A stretch of DNA of 64,000 nucleotides, from assembly GCA_949130495.1 (NCBI GenBank), contig OX422208.1, forward strand, positions 641,412,023 through 641,476,022, in the 5' to 3' direction. This DNA is from Sambucus nigra (taxonomy: Eukaryota > Streptophyta > Magnoliopsida > Dipsacales > Adoxaceae). Below the pieces are notes generated by a model, which saw nothing but the letters and a program-made list of their open reading frames with translations, had not been told where the DNA came from and made no database searches. Of this stretch, positions 1-10,753 are shown in pieces; the first letter of the stretch is position 1, and every line of letters begins with the position of its first letter. The position numbers were made by a program, and so were the translations under genes.

Positions 1-841
1 GTTGGCTCCATGACCTCCTTATTTAAACCCTTAATCTGCTGGCAGTGAGTAACAATATGACACATAAAAGAGGTGTGCTCTTTGGAAGTAGACTTGAGCT
101 ACTTCCAATAGGAGGAAGACCGACTAGAGAGCTCCTGTTTAACATGCATGCTTTTAACCAAAAAGAAAGAACATTTTCAACCAGTTAAAAAATAAAGAAA
201 ACATAGAAAATGGTACACAAACTTACAAACACGATGTGGCGTAGGACCTATTTGTGGATCCTCTCCAACATGAATCTCCTTAACTCCATCATGTCAGACG
301 GTATCACTGTAGCATGGGAGATGGAAAAGGCCACCTCAAGGTCCCTATGGGGAGAATCCATTGCCACCATTGGCTCCTTCCTATTAAAAAAGGAGATCTA
401 ACATGAATGAACTCTATTCACTGGGAGGATTGGGGTCCTCTATTGGTTCCACTGCAGCTGTTTGGGGTCGTTAATGATGATTAGTTGACTAGATTGGGGC
501 GAGGTCCAGGCACCCCCACAGATCGGTGTTTTTTTTATCTTCTTCTTATTGTCCTATTCACCCTCGGCTTGTTAGTGTTCTAGCTCTCAGGGCATTTTCA
601 CCCATGGGGAGACTAGCTTACTCTTCTCCTTCTCATCAATGGAAGGAGATAGTACTCCCCACATATTGGTAGGTAGTTGTTTATTCAATTGATATCTAGC
701 CTTTGTCAGGTCAATCAGTCTCCTCGATCGACTACTCATATCTTCTAGAAAGGATGGGATTGGGGGAAGAGTAAAGTCTTAAAAATAGAATTTATGTTCG
801 GCTTCTACCACTTTCCAAGGCCAACCTAATACACTAGCTTC
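1..841. other. Unassigned repeat-like DNA
   Basis: No gene can be supported here. Short open stretches exist on both strands (for example 210-401 plus) but none shows a recognisable domain. On the minus strand near 20-100 a short run with Cys and His (translating roughly as CHIVTHCQQ) recalls the zinc-knuckle part of LINE ORF1 or DUF4283-type proteins, but it is too short to call. The right edge is set by the solo LTR that begins at 842. Confidence 0.4.
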
Positions 842-2393
842 TATTGGGAATGATGACCCCAAATTTTTAGATTTTACAAAAAGTAATTTCCTTTTAGATG
901 CGGAATAGAGATGGTTCGATTAAACAATTACATAAACCAAATTTTAATTTCTTTCAAATTAAAATTAAACTAAACACGAAGTGACATAAAATTAATCAAC
1001 AAATTAATTTTCACTTAAACAACTCAATTCAATCCAAGTCCTTGAAATTTACCTAACAATTAATTAATCCATTTTTGTAAATTAGGCCAAACTAAATTTT
1101 ATCCAATAAAATTAATGACTTGCACTAAATTAATTAAACAATACCCAAATTAATTTTAGCACCAACTTAAGCATGAGTAGTGATTTAAACCAATTTTATC
1201 CTTTTACCTAAGCATGCATCTAATGTGAATTTTGCAAAAGATAAAATAAACAAACAACCACTACGCCGCGATGTACGAGGAAAAACCCACAATGGGAAAA
1301 AACCTCAGACGACCCTAGCCTCAAATCCACTAAGTACGGTTTTACAAGTACAAGACAAAAAGACTTACAACACATGACTTGACTTCGTCCAAGCCCCAAC
1401 GCTCGTTCTTGTACACACCTCTTCCTAGAGAATAACCACGGAGGTCCTCCGCGGTCTCGAAATCCACCGATTGGACTTTTTCGGTCACCGCCACCCGAAC
1501 AAGGAACCTTTCTCCAAGTGGGTATGTCACAGCAAACAATCTTCTTCTTTGTGGGATTTAGAAGCAAACCCAAGCTTCTCTTCTTTGAGGTGTAGAGAAA
1601 AACTCGATTTCAAACACTCTAAGCGATATATATATATGGTAACTTGGAATAAACAAACTATGGGTGTAAACTAAAGTGTTTTGGAATAATGTTCTTGAAA
1701 ATGCAAACAATTAAAACATGAACTTTTGAACTTCAAAATTTTCTCTCTCAAAATTTTCTCTCAACAAGGTGTTTAGAAAATGTCAAAAGTTAGTTTTTCA
1801 AACATGGTTCCCACACATATAACTTATGTCAAGAGTTAATGGGTAAAAGTAAGTGGGAACATGGGGAAAAACTGATTAAAACGGCCAAAAAAATTCCCGC
1901 CAAAAATCTCGTTCGAACCAGATTTTCGTTCGAACAAAGTCTCGTGCGAATGACACTTCTAACAAATTTCCACGGGCCAAGTGGGAAAATTCATTGGCAA
2001 ACTCGTTCGAATGACATTCTCGTTTGAACGAAGTTCCAGAGTGCTTAAATTCGATTTTTAGCCCAGAAACTTTATTTTAAAGTTATAAAGCAAGCTTCTG
2101 AAAATAAACAAGAGTTTAAAATAATATTACACCCAATAAACATTGTTCCAATCTCCTATATATATGTAATGCATTCATACCTTAGGAGGAAATGGAACAA
2201 TGTTGGTGACATAGAAACAAGGCACAATAAACTTGGCATATGATGAAGCTTTTTGATCTTGGCCTCTACGTCTTCAACAAACACATCATCGGCTTGAATG
2301 GATACACTTGAACACTATCCTATGACTCAAATGTTTTGTCCGAAATTGATCCAACACTACATTAAGACTCAATCAGAGACTTGTATCCTTACA
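842..2393 (-). mobile_element. Solo LTR, copia-type, TGTAAGG family (copy 1)
   Basis: Read on the minus strand this LTR starts TGTAAGGATACAAG at 2393 and ends near 842. It is the reverse complement, along its whole length, of the solo LTR at 18098-19722, and shares blocks with the paired LTRs of element B (14410 and 35664), so all belong to one clade. The flanks are GCTTC (837-841) and ACTTC (2394-2398), a 5-bp target duplication with one mismatch. No PBS or PPT adjoins either end, which fits a solo LTR made by recombination. It contains several copies of a CGTTCGAACGAG-like palindrome around 1905-2030. The open frames inside it are not genes. Confidence 0.75.
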
Positions 2394-2398
2394 ACTTC

Positions 2399-2894
2399 GT
2401 AAGAAAAGAGGGGATCTTGATTGTCCAACAACGAGTCAAAGTCTCCCTTTCATCTTCCCCTTCCTCTTTTTCCTCCTCTTCCTCTACCTATTATCCTTCC
2501 TCTTCTTCTTCTTCTTCTTCTTCTTCTTCTTCTTCTTCTTCTTCTTCTTCTTCTTCTTCTTCTTCTTTGATCTGATTGGAATCAGACGCAATGAATATTA
2601 CATATTGAATGGCAGGAGTAGGGTTTTCAAGAACGATCGGTTCGTCGATCTGGATGATTGGAATGCCATGTAGGATGGCTTTAAAGTTGGAGATGGAATG
2701 GTAAGTAAGTTCATAGTTAAGGACGTGGGTCACTCTCCAATGGGGGTGGATTCCTGTTGGGGGTGGCCTTCTCTAAACTTTCTCTAGATCTCTGAGATTC
2801 ACTTAGTAATCGAATGGCTTGGTATTCAGAAAGCGATCTGTAAATAAAAAATTAGATCGAGCAGTAATAAGTAAAAATAGAAGTAACAAAATCA
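2399..2894. other. Unassigned, with microsatellite
   Basis: No coding region is supported. Open frames of Ser or Glu runs arise only from the TTC microsatellite. The stretch may belong to the degenerate retroelement whose gag-like remains follow at 2895-3360 on the minus strand. Confidence 0.35.
2499..2567. repeat. (TTC)n microsatellite
   Basis: An uninterrupted TTC/GAA trinucleotide run of about 23 units, preceded by a C/T-rich stretch from about 2445. It creates spurious poly-Ser (plus) and poly-Glu (minus) frames. Confidence 0.95.
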
Positions 2895-3360
2895 AGCCAT
2901 GTATATGACACCTACTACGAGATCCCTCTTAGCGGGAACCATTGCCCCCAAATCCCTTGACAAATAAGTAACTAGATTATGGGCCTTATCCCCGTCTTGG
3001 AAACGGTACAGTCTAGTGCCCTGAGAATACCCCAAGTCGTAAAAATACATAATTTCTTGAAGCCTAAGGTTGGTCCCACAAATCTTGTTCCCATCACAAT
3101 TCGGTGAAAATTACCTTTTTCTTAGGCAGGGAGTATTCCGTAGTAACGAAGCACCCTTACTAGTTATGGGCGAAGAGTAAATTGTACCCCCCAAGGATAA
3201 CCACTGTCAAGAAAGAAACCTCTCCATGAGGAAGATTGAAAATGTCTTCCTGCTCCGGGTAGACTCTCAAGACAACGTTATCAGGAATTTCATATTGATC
3301 ACGGAATTCCTGAAAGTTATTGGCTGATGAAACCTCATACTTTCTAAAATTCTTAGACAT
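2895..3360 (-). pseudogene. Degenerate gypsy-type retroelement gag-like protein
   Basis: Two open segments in line on the minus strand (3360 down to 3160, then about 3105 down to 2896) are separated by a stop and a shift. The first, starting MSKNFRKYEV, contains IPDNVVLRVYPEQED followed by GEVSFLTVV. This matches the recurring pattern of the plant 'putative gypsy type transposon' domain (PF04195-like): a short IP/VLR block and then GEVAFY. The second segment, KICGTNLRLQEIMYFYDLG followed by LYRFQDGD, resembles the downstream part of the same family, where a leucine-rich stretch precedes a YRF-type motif. No protease, RT or integrase lies nearby. The family assignment rests on motif memory only. 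Confidence 0.45.
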
Positions 3361-3435
3361 GATACAAAAAATGATTACAATGAAGGAGACTAGAGATGAG
3401 AACAGTGGAAAATAGAGAGATAGATAGAGAGATAG

Positions 3436-3440
<5 letters not shown>

Positions 3441-3492
<52 letters not shown>
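3441..3492. repeat. (GA)n microsatellite
   Basis: A pure GA dinucleotide run of about 26 units preceded by imperfect GATA-type units from 3417. The Leu/Ser minus-strand frame over it is an artefact. Confidence 0.95.
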
Positions 3493-3495
<3 letters not shown>

Positions 3496-4055
3496 AAATT
3501 TAAAAATATATGGTCAACAGGAAAAAGTGCCATGGTGTAAGGATGTGGGAACCCTTTTACGCTCTGATTCTCTATCTTCTCATAGTTGTTAGGATGCTTG
3601 GGGAAGCATGTCATGCGCACACGCACCATCATTATCCTTAATGATGACGTTAGAATAACCTAATGCTAGAACTATGTGCACAAACTGTGTAGGCAATGAT
3701 TCCCTCGCGTGCCTCTTAAAATAAGCATGTGCAAAAAAACGTTCCTGATTATATAGACACATGGTGGTTTGTCTAATCATCATGGTATGCTAACCACAGA
3801 TGCAGATAAATTCAAGGTAAGGTCAATCAGTGTCTAACTATTCACCCTAACCTTGGGGGAAATTAAGGGATAATAGTAACCATGCCATGTCGCGTGAGCC
3901 ACATGGCCGAACATATGGCAAGTCATGGAAGATAGACATAAGAAGTAATTGGATTAAGTACATCTAGATGGAATCAAATTTCCAAGATTGTTCGGTTAAA
4001 TATAAGTATGAAGAAACCCACAAAAGTGGGAAACTAAGTCTACAAGGAGGGGAAT
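3493..4055. other. Unassigned non-coding DNA
   Basis: A 64-codon minus-strand frame (3589-3783) has no recognisable domain. A purine-rich run (AAGGAGGGGA, 4045-4054) sits just before the LTR-like segment at 4056 and could be its polypurine tract. Nothing else was seen. Confidence 0.35.
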
Positions 4056-4267
4056 TGTAGCCCACGTTAGGGATTAGTTTTAATTAGCACGCAATAGCCT
4101 GAACTCTCATCTATCAATACTCTCACTCTCAGTTATTATTCCCCTTTTATAATAAAAACCAATCCCTCTTTACCCCATGAACGTAGGCCGACCTCGCGGT
4201 CGAAACAAATACATAGCTCTCTTTATTTCCTTTTTGACTTCATAATAAATTTTGTGGAAATTCTACA
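4056..4267 (+). mobile_element. LTR-like fragment (R-U5 type)
   Basis: The segment follows a purine-rich tract, begins TGTAGCCC and reaches a CA at 4267 (GAAATTCTACA). Inside it (about 4178-4210) lies a GAACGTAGGCCG...GTCGAAAC block resembling the GGACGTAGGC...CCGAACCACG motif common in the R-U5 part of plant LTRs. At about 210 bp it is short for an LTR, so it may be a fragment or a miniature element. No matching partner LTR was found in the window. Confidence 0.35.
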
Positions 4268-4302
4268 GTTTTACAACTTATTATGGGAAGAATATTCTAT
4301 AG

Positions 4303-4869
4303 TTAGACTTAGGCTCGGAAACATGTTGTTAAAGGGAGAAAATGCAAAATAAGCCACAAACGTCCTTGCAAGAGCCACAAACACCTCGGATAGGACTAAC
4401 ATAACATGTAGAAACTAACTACGTAGTCACGGGACACCCATTTTGAGAACATGACTAAAACTTGAAAATAGTTAACCTTAGGATTGAAAACATGTCGTTG
4501 AAGGGAGAAAAACAAAACATCCCCCAAACGACCTCGCAAGAGGTACGAATACCTTGAACTGGATTAAATAATGTCTAGCAACTAACTGCTTAGTCATGGG
4601 ATGCACGGTTCTAGAACATAACCAAAACTTGCAAAAAATTTGACTTAGGATTGAAAACATGTCATTGAAGGGTAAAAATATAAAAGAGTCCATAAATGGT
4701 CCCACAATAGGCATGAACACCTCGCATGGGACTAACATAATACGTAGTAATTGTTCACATAATCACGGGACTTTCGGTTCAAGAACATGACCAAAATTTG
4801 TAAATAGTTAGACTTTGGCTTGAAAACATGTCTTTGAATGGAGAAAACACAAAATAACTCAATTTAAAG
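4303..4869 (+). repeat. Diverged island of the 169-bp satellite, about 3.4 units
   Basis: Units begin at about 4303, 4472, 4640 and 4807 (last one truncated), a spacing of 167-169 bp. Each repeats the landmarks of the large array at 47.2-64 kb in the same order and orientation: a TTAGG-type start, AAACATG, GGGAGAAAA, AACACCTCG, GGGACTAACATAA, TCACGGGAC, TTGAGAACATGA. Identity to the large array is clearly lower than among array members, so this is an old or separately evolving copy. It breaks off inside the fourth unit. Confidence 0.85.
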
Positions 4870-5470
4870 TGTTCTCACAATTATTCATTCACATATATTT
4901 TGGTAAATAAAAACCAAGAAAAGGGGGCATATACCACAATTTCAAATTCAGCTTGTTCTCAAAAGTTTCTACACTTTCAACAAATTTGACATAAATTTTT
5001 ATAAATCAAAAGAGACACTCCATATTCTAATTATGAGTTAGTCCCCAATCTTGTTCATCTTATGAACTATGTGGAGTTTGATGCCATTTTTAGCTACGTA
5101 GGCATTCCAAAGTTATTTTTTGGATTCAACACCTTTGTTACTTACCACTTGGGACATATTTGATTTTTTTGCAGGACACAATAAAGAAGGAACATTTGGA
5201 ATATATTCCCACAAGCATTCATTGTATTTTCATTTATGTTGTATATTATTACATTTTAACGCAAACATGTGATAGTTAACTTGTGTTGTCTTATTACGTA
5301 TTAATGGAAGCATGCTTTTGTCAACGTTTTTTACATATTGGTGAAATATTTATTTCTCGAAACGTAAAAAAGCTTAGAAAAGGTATAGGTTTTCTTTGGG
5401 ATGCAGAAAAATAAATTTAGGTTTTTAAAAAATATTGTCTCAATCCAAAACCGAGACAATATATATTTTT
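4870..5470. other. Unassigned AT-rich DNA
   Basis: No open frame with recognisable content. A short inverted repeat (TATTGTCTC...GAGACAATA) lies at about 5432-5462. The stretch may be internal sequence of the CACTA element whose right end follows, but no left terminus was found. Confidence 0.3.
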
Positions 5471-5767
5471 TAAATTAAAATATATACGGGGTCACAATTT
5501 TGTATTGTGACCCCCCGGTGGTATAGTGGTCGTATCTTGGGACCGTGACCCACGTTCTCGCCCCTCTGGGTTACGGTCTTGGACCATCACCCACCATGGT
5601 ATCATGGTGACGGGTTTGGACCGTGACCTAGGTTCTCCCCTATGGGTCATGGGTACCAATCATGACCCCCTATTTTGTCACGCTAAATATTATCACGAGT
5701 AGGGACCGTGACACATAGGGGTAGTCATGGGTCAAAATTGTGACCATTGGGGATATATGTTGTAGTG
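5471..5767. mobile_element. Right end of a CACTA (En/Spm) element
   Basis: The segment carries several inverted GGTCAC...GTGACC motifs typical of CACTA subterminal regions (for example GGTCACAA...TTGTGACCCC near 5490) and ends TGTTGTAGTG at 5767. That is the reverse complement of a CACTACAACA terminus, comparable with the CACTACACC and CACTACATC ends of the complete CACTA at 27497-34878. Copia RNase H coding sequence starts at the next base, so the element apparently inserted into, or truncates, that copia element. No matching left terminus is visible, so a TSD cannot be shown. Confidence 0.6.
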
Positions 5768-6182
5768 AATTTAGGTTATGTCTTCCTCCTTGATGGAGGA
5801 GCCGTCTCTAGTAAACAATTTAAGCAGAGTGTTATTGCATTATCTACTATGGAGGTTGAATTCGTAGCTTACTTCGAAGCTACAAATCATGGATTAAGGT
5901 TGCGATATTTCATTTCAGGACTTAGATACATAGGGGAAATATGTAAGTCGTTGAAAATTTACTATAATAATGTTGTAGAAGTCTCCTTTTCGAAGAATGA
6001 TAAGTATACTAAGGTCACTAAACATATCGATATCAAGTACCTGTTAGTGAAAGAAGAAGTTCGAGAACAATGAGTGTCATTTGATCACATTAGTACGAGT
6101 GATAACATAGAAGATCCTCTTACGAAAGGACTATCTCAGAAGAACTTTATGAAACATATCAAAGAGATGAGTATCAATTAGT
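5768..6182 (+). pseudogene. Copia polyprotein C-terminus (RNase H), 5'-truncated
   Basis: The reading frame opens with the copia RNase H pattern GYVFLLDGGAVS, then ALSTMEVEFVA (family form ALSTTEAEYVA), YYNNVVEVSFSKND (CDNQSAI-like region), TKHIDIKYL (family TKHIDVRYH) and, after one in-frame stop at 6071, EDPLTKGLSQKNF (family ADPLTKGL). It ends with TAG at 6182. The acidic residue at the family's EAEY position is kept as Glu, but the stop and upstream truncation make it non-functional. A polypurine tract and LTR follow 370 bp downstream, so this is the 3' end of a plus-strand copia element (element D). Confidence 0.85.
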
Positions 6183-6549
6183 TTGATTGTGATTAATGTT
6201 AGTTTAATTTTTTGACACTACTATTTTGAATTCAATAAAAATGTTTCAGATTTTTATCATTTATGTCTGTAATGTATGCATGCATGTGAATGTGACCTAT
6301 TTTATGATAGAAACAGTCTTTTCTCAAAAGACATTATAAGGTCATTATGACAACCTACGTTATAGGCATGGTTAAATAAAACATTAATGTTATGGTACAT
6401 GGAAGAAACTATGCTCCTAAATAGTGTGGAACCACCGTGAGTCGCATTGATGAATTATTCAATTATGGCAATAATTATTATTAATTATTCTTCTTTATTG
6501 TGTACCTTATGTTCCTTAAATAAATTATGAGGTTGTTATTATTAGGACC
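6183..6549 (+). other. 3' untranslated part of copia element D
   Basis: AT-rich sequence without coding potential between the RNase H stop codon and the polypurine tract. This is where copia elements carry their 3' leader. Confidence 0.5.
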
Positions 6550-6560
6550 AAGTGGGAGAC
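6550..6560 (+). other. Polypurine tract of copia element D
   Basis: AAGTGGGAGAC lies immediately 5' of an LTR start TGTTGGAA. AGTGGGAGA directly before TGTTGGAA is a frequent arrangement at the 3' LTR of plant copia elements. Confidence 0.6.
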
Positions 6561-7030
6561 TGTTGGAAATTAGTTAATCAATTATGTAATTTTAGAATTA
6601 ATTAATATCCCACTAATATGGTCATTAATAAGTTAATATAGTTTGAATTTAGTTGAGGTTTGAGCAGTCAAAATTTAGTGGGTGGTTTGCTTAGTTTTAG
6701 GACCGCTTTGATGGGAAGTGGGGTTATGCTACTAAGGTAATTTCGTCCCTCCCTCACAAATATAATCAGTAGCCTAATCCCATAATTAGCATACTATAAC
6801 ACACAATTATATTGAGTCGAGGGAGAAAATTCAAAATTCCAAAAATTAGATCTTTCCTTCATATTTCTAGAGCCTTGAGGAGCATTTATGGATATTTTAA
6901 GGAACACCAATGTGAGGAGAAACATCATCACCTTTCATCTCTAAGCAATGGACCAAGGTGTGTTCTTCATTGTGTAATTTATAAGCAATTAATTTGTAAA
7001 TGCATGAATATTAAATATCCTATAATTAAG
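6561..7030 (+). mobile_element. 3' LTR of copia element D (right edge uncertain)
   Basis: The LTR starts TGTTGGAAATTAG at 6561 right after the polypurine tract. The end is not fixed: an AT-rich stretch runs to the LINE that becomes recognisable at about 7.15 kb, and no partner LTR is in the window. The 73-codon frame at 6812-7033 has no known domain. Confidence 0.5.
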
Positions 7031-7165
7031 TAGAAATTATGTTATGTTCCAATCATATAATGTTATAACTATATAAGAATGCTTGAATAGAACAGTGTGT
7101 ATAACACAATGATTATGTTGATTTGGAATGGTTAGGTAGCCAACAAACCACTGTTCAAGCCAACA

Positions 7166-7800
7166 ATGAAAGATCTTTATAGCACGTTTTCCCCTGATAT
7201 TTTTATCGTTCTTGATGCCCATATTCCTCCTTGCAAAATGGGTAACTTTTTTAAGGATTTAGGACTTACAAATCATGAAAATTTAGACCCGATTGGGAGG
7301 TCTAGGGGAATTTGGTTTTTTAGAATCACTATAGACTCGCTATCCAACTTGTTTATGTCTCAAGAAAAGAAATCCACCTTATTGTTTCTTAGAGAAACTA
7401 TGAGGATTATGTCTTATCCGCTATTTACGCTAGCCATATCACATCCTTGAGAGAGGTTATGGAAGAGCCTTAAAGAGCTAGCTAAGGACTAAACTATTCC
7501 ATGGCTTATTAATGGAGATTTTAATAACCGCTTGGATGCCTAGGTGAAGAAGAACTACTCTGACAAAGCCCTGTCCAGCCAATGTATGAAGTTTATTACT
7601 AACATTGATGAGTGCAACCCTACCATTTTAGGTAGTACAGTTACTCGCTTAACATGGAATATAAGCCTAAAGGGGTTTCCAACACTCTAGTTCACTTAGA
7701 TAGATCTCTTACAATACTCTAATAGAGAATGGTGTTCCCAGACGCGGTGGTAGACAACTTACCAAGAACTGCCTCAGACCACTACCCCATGGGTATTGAC
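7166..7800 (+). pseudogene. LINE endonuclease (AP-like) relic
   Basis: Translation shows the LINE apurinic-like endonuclease pattern in decayed form: GRSRGIWFF (family GxSGGIWLxW), PWLINGDFNNRLDA (family GDFN, the metal-binding Asp-Asn region), TRLTWN (family RYTWSN) and near 7775-7795 a TASDHYPM-type run (family SDHCPI, the catalytic His). Frames change between these blocks and stops are present, so the domain is inactive. The N-terminal third is missing. Confidence 0.7.
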
Positions 7801-8008
7801 CTTGAAGGTAAATTATTCCTTAGACCCCTTCAAAGGCTATTAAGGCTTTTGACCATCTGGATTAATAGGGGGAACTTTAGGAAGATTCTTAACTCTAACT
7901 GGGATGATAATAGTGGCCTGCATAATAACTTAAATAGTTTTACCACTTGTGAAAAAAGTTAGAAAACAAATGTAGAAGGTAACATTCTCAAAAATAAATG
8001 AAGGCTCG

Positions 8009-9660
8009 TTGGTAGACTCGAGCGAATCAAATCTTCCCATGAAAATCCCTCTTTCTCACAATTTGTATATTCTTAAGAAAAAATTTAGGAGTGAATATAA
8101 TGATATTTTTAAACATAAGGAACTTTTTTGGCAACAAAAATTAAGGATCAATTGGTTGGTGGATGGAGATAGGAATAATAAGTTTTACCATGCCTCCACC
8201 ATTATTAGGCGTCGAAGGAATAAAATTGATCACCTTAAATTGGAGGGGGATTAGATTGATAGTCTTGATACTATATCTTACCACATTACTAATTATTTTA
8301 TGAAACTTTTTAGGCTCACCACGATAATATTACTTATAACATAATTTTTTATAAGTACAATAACATTGTGATATTTTATATTGGAGATAATAATGAGATT
8401 GACTTCCCTATATCCATGGGATAGATTAAAAAGTCTACATTTAGCATGAAACTACTTAAGGCTTCGGGTACAGATGGGGTCCAACCCCTATTCTACCAAA
8501 GATTATGGGACTACATTAACTCGTGCCTTACTAGATTTATAAATAGTTGTTTTGTATCTTGCGAGGTTCCCAATCACATGACTAAGATTCATATCACCCT
8601 CATCCCTGAGATTGACAATTCTGAGGCGATTATCCAATTTAATCCCATCATATTTTCGAAAGTGACTTAAAATGTTTTGGCTAAAATCATCGTTGATAAA
8701 CTAAGGCCCATCCAAAATAGAGTTATTGTTCATTTTCAAGTTGGATTCTTTCCTGAAAGGAAAACTTAAAATAATAACATTATCATATAAGGTATCATCC
8801 ATTCCCTCGAAAATAATAAAATGTCACAAATGGGGAATCATTTTTAAAATTGATCTTGATAAAGCTTTTAACAGAGTGAGTAAGGAATTTCTTGAAAAAA
8901 TTGTTAAAAGATTCAATGCCAACGAGCTAATTATTAAACTTATCATGAATTGTGTCATTACTAATTCCTTTGCCATATTTTGTAATGGTATCCCCTCCTT
9001 AGCTTTACCCAACAAAGGGGTTACACAAAGGGGACGCTATTTCACCCTATTTGTTTGCAATGCGCGTGGAGTATCTTTCCTCTATGATTTTAGAGAAGGT
9101 TAAAGATAATAAGTGGAAAGGACATAAAGCATCTCCAAAAGGTCCTTGCATTTTCCACTTATTTTTCTCCGATGACCTTACCCTCTTTGCGGAATCATGG
9201 TATCCACTTGTATGACTGTGTTGGACACTCTCAAAAAGTTTTGTGAGGTATCTTGTCAAAAGGTCAATTTTAACAAAGCCAAAATATATGTATCTCCCAA
9301 TGTCCTTAAGAATGAATCCCGAGATCTCAACTTTTCTTGTGGAATGAGGATCACCCCTAACCTTGGTACTGACCTTAGTTCTCCGCTTTATCCATGGAAA
9401 ATTGAACAAATACCACTTTACGGATGCTGTGAACAAAGTGAGAAAACGTACTGTGGGTAAAAATTCTAAATTACTTTCACTTGTGGGAAGATCCACTTTG
9501 ATCTCATCGATGATTACTACCATTCCTAACTACACTATGCAAACCTTTATTATGTTATATACCCCTGGTAAAATTAATAGAAATTTCCTCTGGGATGGAT
9601 GATGAGATCCACAACGAAATTCATCTTGTTAAGTGGGATAGTGTGTCTAGGCCTAAGTAA
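8009..9660 (+). pseudogene. LINE reverse transcriptase relic
   Basis: Blocks in family order are: FKHKELFWQQKLRINWLVDG followed by NNKFYHASTIIRRRRN (family EIFWRQKSR...WLKEGDxNTKFFH); KASGTDGVQPLFYQRLWDY (family KAPGPDGF); IDLDKAFNRVSKEFL (family DLxKAYDRVxWxFL, RT motif A with its Asp); a GVTQRG block near 9017 (family GVRQGDPLSP); and a degraded active-site block near 9165-9190 in which the family FADD is recognisable only across a frameshift. Downstream are SCQKVNFNKAKIYVSPNV (family N..KS.I.FS.N), LSLVGRSTLISSMITTIPNY (family LAGRxTLI..V....P.Y) and HLVKWDSV. Frameshifts and stops are frequent. Confidence 0.8.
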
Positions 9661-9664
9661 TGGA

Positions 9665-9692
9665 GGGGGGGGGGGGGTGGGGGGGGGGGGGG
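9665..9692. repeat. Poly(G) run
   Basis: Two G homopolymers separated by one T lie within the LINE where the family has a Gly-rich EGGLG-type block. Long G runs recur at 12597-12611 and 39543-39563. Their exact length may not be reliable in an assembly. Confidence 0.8.
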
Positions 9693-9910
9693 CTTCTTAG
9701 TAGCGTGGACAATAATATGGTTGCAGTTGATAAACTTAGGTGGAGGCTTATTATAGAAAATGACCCCCTTTTGGTCTAAGGCATGAAAAATAAACATACA
9801 AAGGACACTTATCCTAGATTTTGGCCTAGGAAATGCAATGCCTCCCATGTGTGGAGAGATATCAACAATTATTGAAATATCCTTGCGATAAACACCAAGA
9901 GAATCATTGG

Positions 9911-9951
9911 AGATTGGCTTAGAGGTACGTCTTTTGGCTTAGAGGTACGTC
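9911..9951 (+). repeat. 20-bp tandem duplication
   Basis: The phrase TTGGCTTAGAGGTACGTCTT occurs twice back to back inside the LINE between RT and RNase H. It is a local slippage duplication. Confidence 0.8.
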
Positions 9952-10189
9952 TTTTAATGTTTAAGATTAGCTTGTTGACAATATTTGACTTAATAATGAG
10001 GATGATACTAGAAGAGCTACTAGATATGTTTTTTTTATCTCTTACATGTGGTATATTGGAAAGGATCGCAATCTATATAAGAAAAGCTCTCCATGCTTGA
10101 ATTCCATCCTTAGCTGAATGATTTCTATTGATATTATGGAAGACTTCGGGTATAGTGGTAATAAAACATGTATAAGGGAAACTATTTTA

Positions 10190-10620
10190 ATTTCTTGGGT
10201 GCGATCTTATGCAATAAGAATAAAGATAAATACGGACGGGAGTTGGGATGAAGTATCTAGAAGAGTTTCCTTTGGAGGCCTTGCTAAGGATCACAGAGGA
10301 GTATGGTGTGTTGGATTTTATGGTAGAGTGTGCGGGACAACTTGCAAAGTTAAAGCTAAACCTAAGGGTATCTTTCATGGCCTAAAGTTGATCTTAGATA
10401 GAGGGTGGACCAAGAGAGAGGGTGGACAAATGCTCATGGTTAATCTGATTCCCAAACAACGGTTGACCTTATAAACAAGGAAGATGTGATACATCATCCA
10501 TATGATAACCTTATCGAAGATTGTACTGATCTTGTCAAGCTCACGAAAGCCAAAATCACACACACGAAGTGGGAAGGCATCATATATGCGAATTAGCTAG
10601 CAAAAGAGGGGGAAAAGCAT
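10190..10620 (+). pseudogene. LINE C-terminal RNase H relic
   Basis: IKINTDGSWDEVSRRVSFGG (family KLNTDGS...GGLIRD), then KDHRGVWCVGFYGRV and CKVKAKPKGIFHGLKLILDR (family AELxAIxxGLxxAWDxG) identify a plant-type RNase H, with the first catalytic Asp present in TDGS. The glutamate expected in the AEL block is missing (AKPKGI). Near 10590 ANQLAKEG-like residues (family N..AD.LAK.G) can be read across frames. It belongs to the LINE because it follows the RT in the same direction. Confidence 0.75.
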
Positions 10621-10753
10621 GAGGATGATTTAGTGCAATTCAGTACCCGCCTGATCATTTGAATCTTCTACTGGAAGAAGATGCAAAGGGTATTACTATG
10701 AGGAATACTGTTTAGCCTCTTTTTTTGTTTTCCTGTTAAGCCCCCCCCCCCGA

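Noticed and set aside
1220..1573. 117-codon minus-strand frame
   Set aside because: It lies wholly in the solo LTR; the inverted copy at 18.9-19.3 kb does not keep it open, so it is chance.
2381..2733. Poly-Ser and poly-Glu frames
   Set aside because: They are translations of the TTC microsatellite.
5412..5775. Direct repeat AATTTAGG on both sides of 5421-5767, as a possible 8-bp TSD
   Set aside because: The segment ends in a CACTA terminus, whose TSD should be 3 bp, and the sequence left of 5412 is not copia. Probably coincidence.
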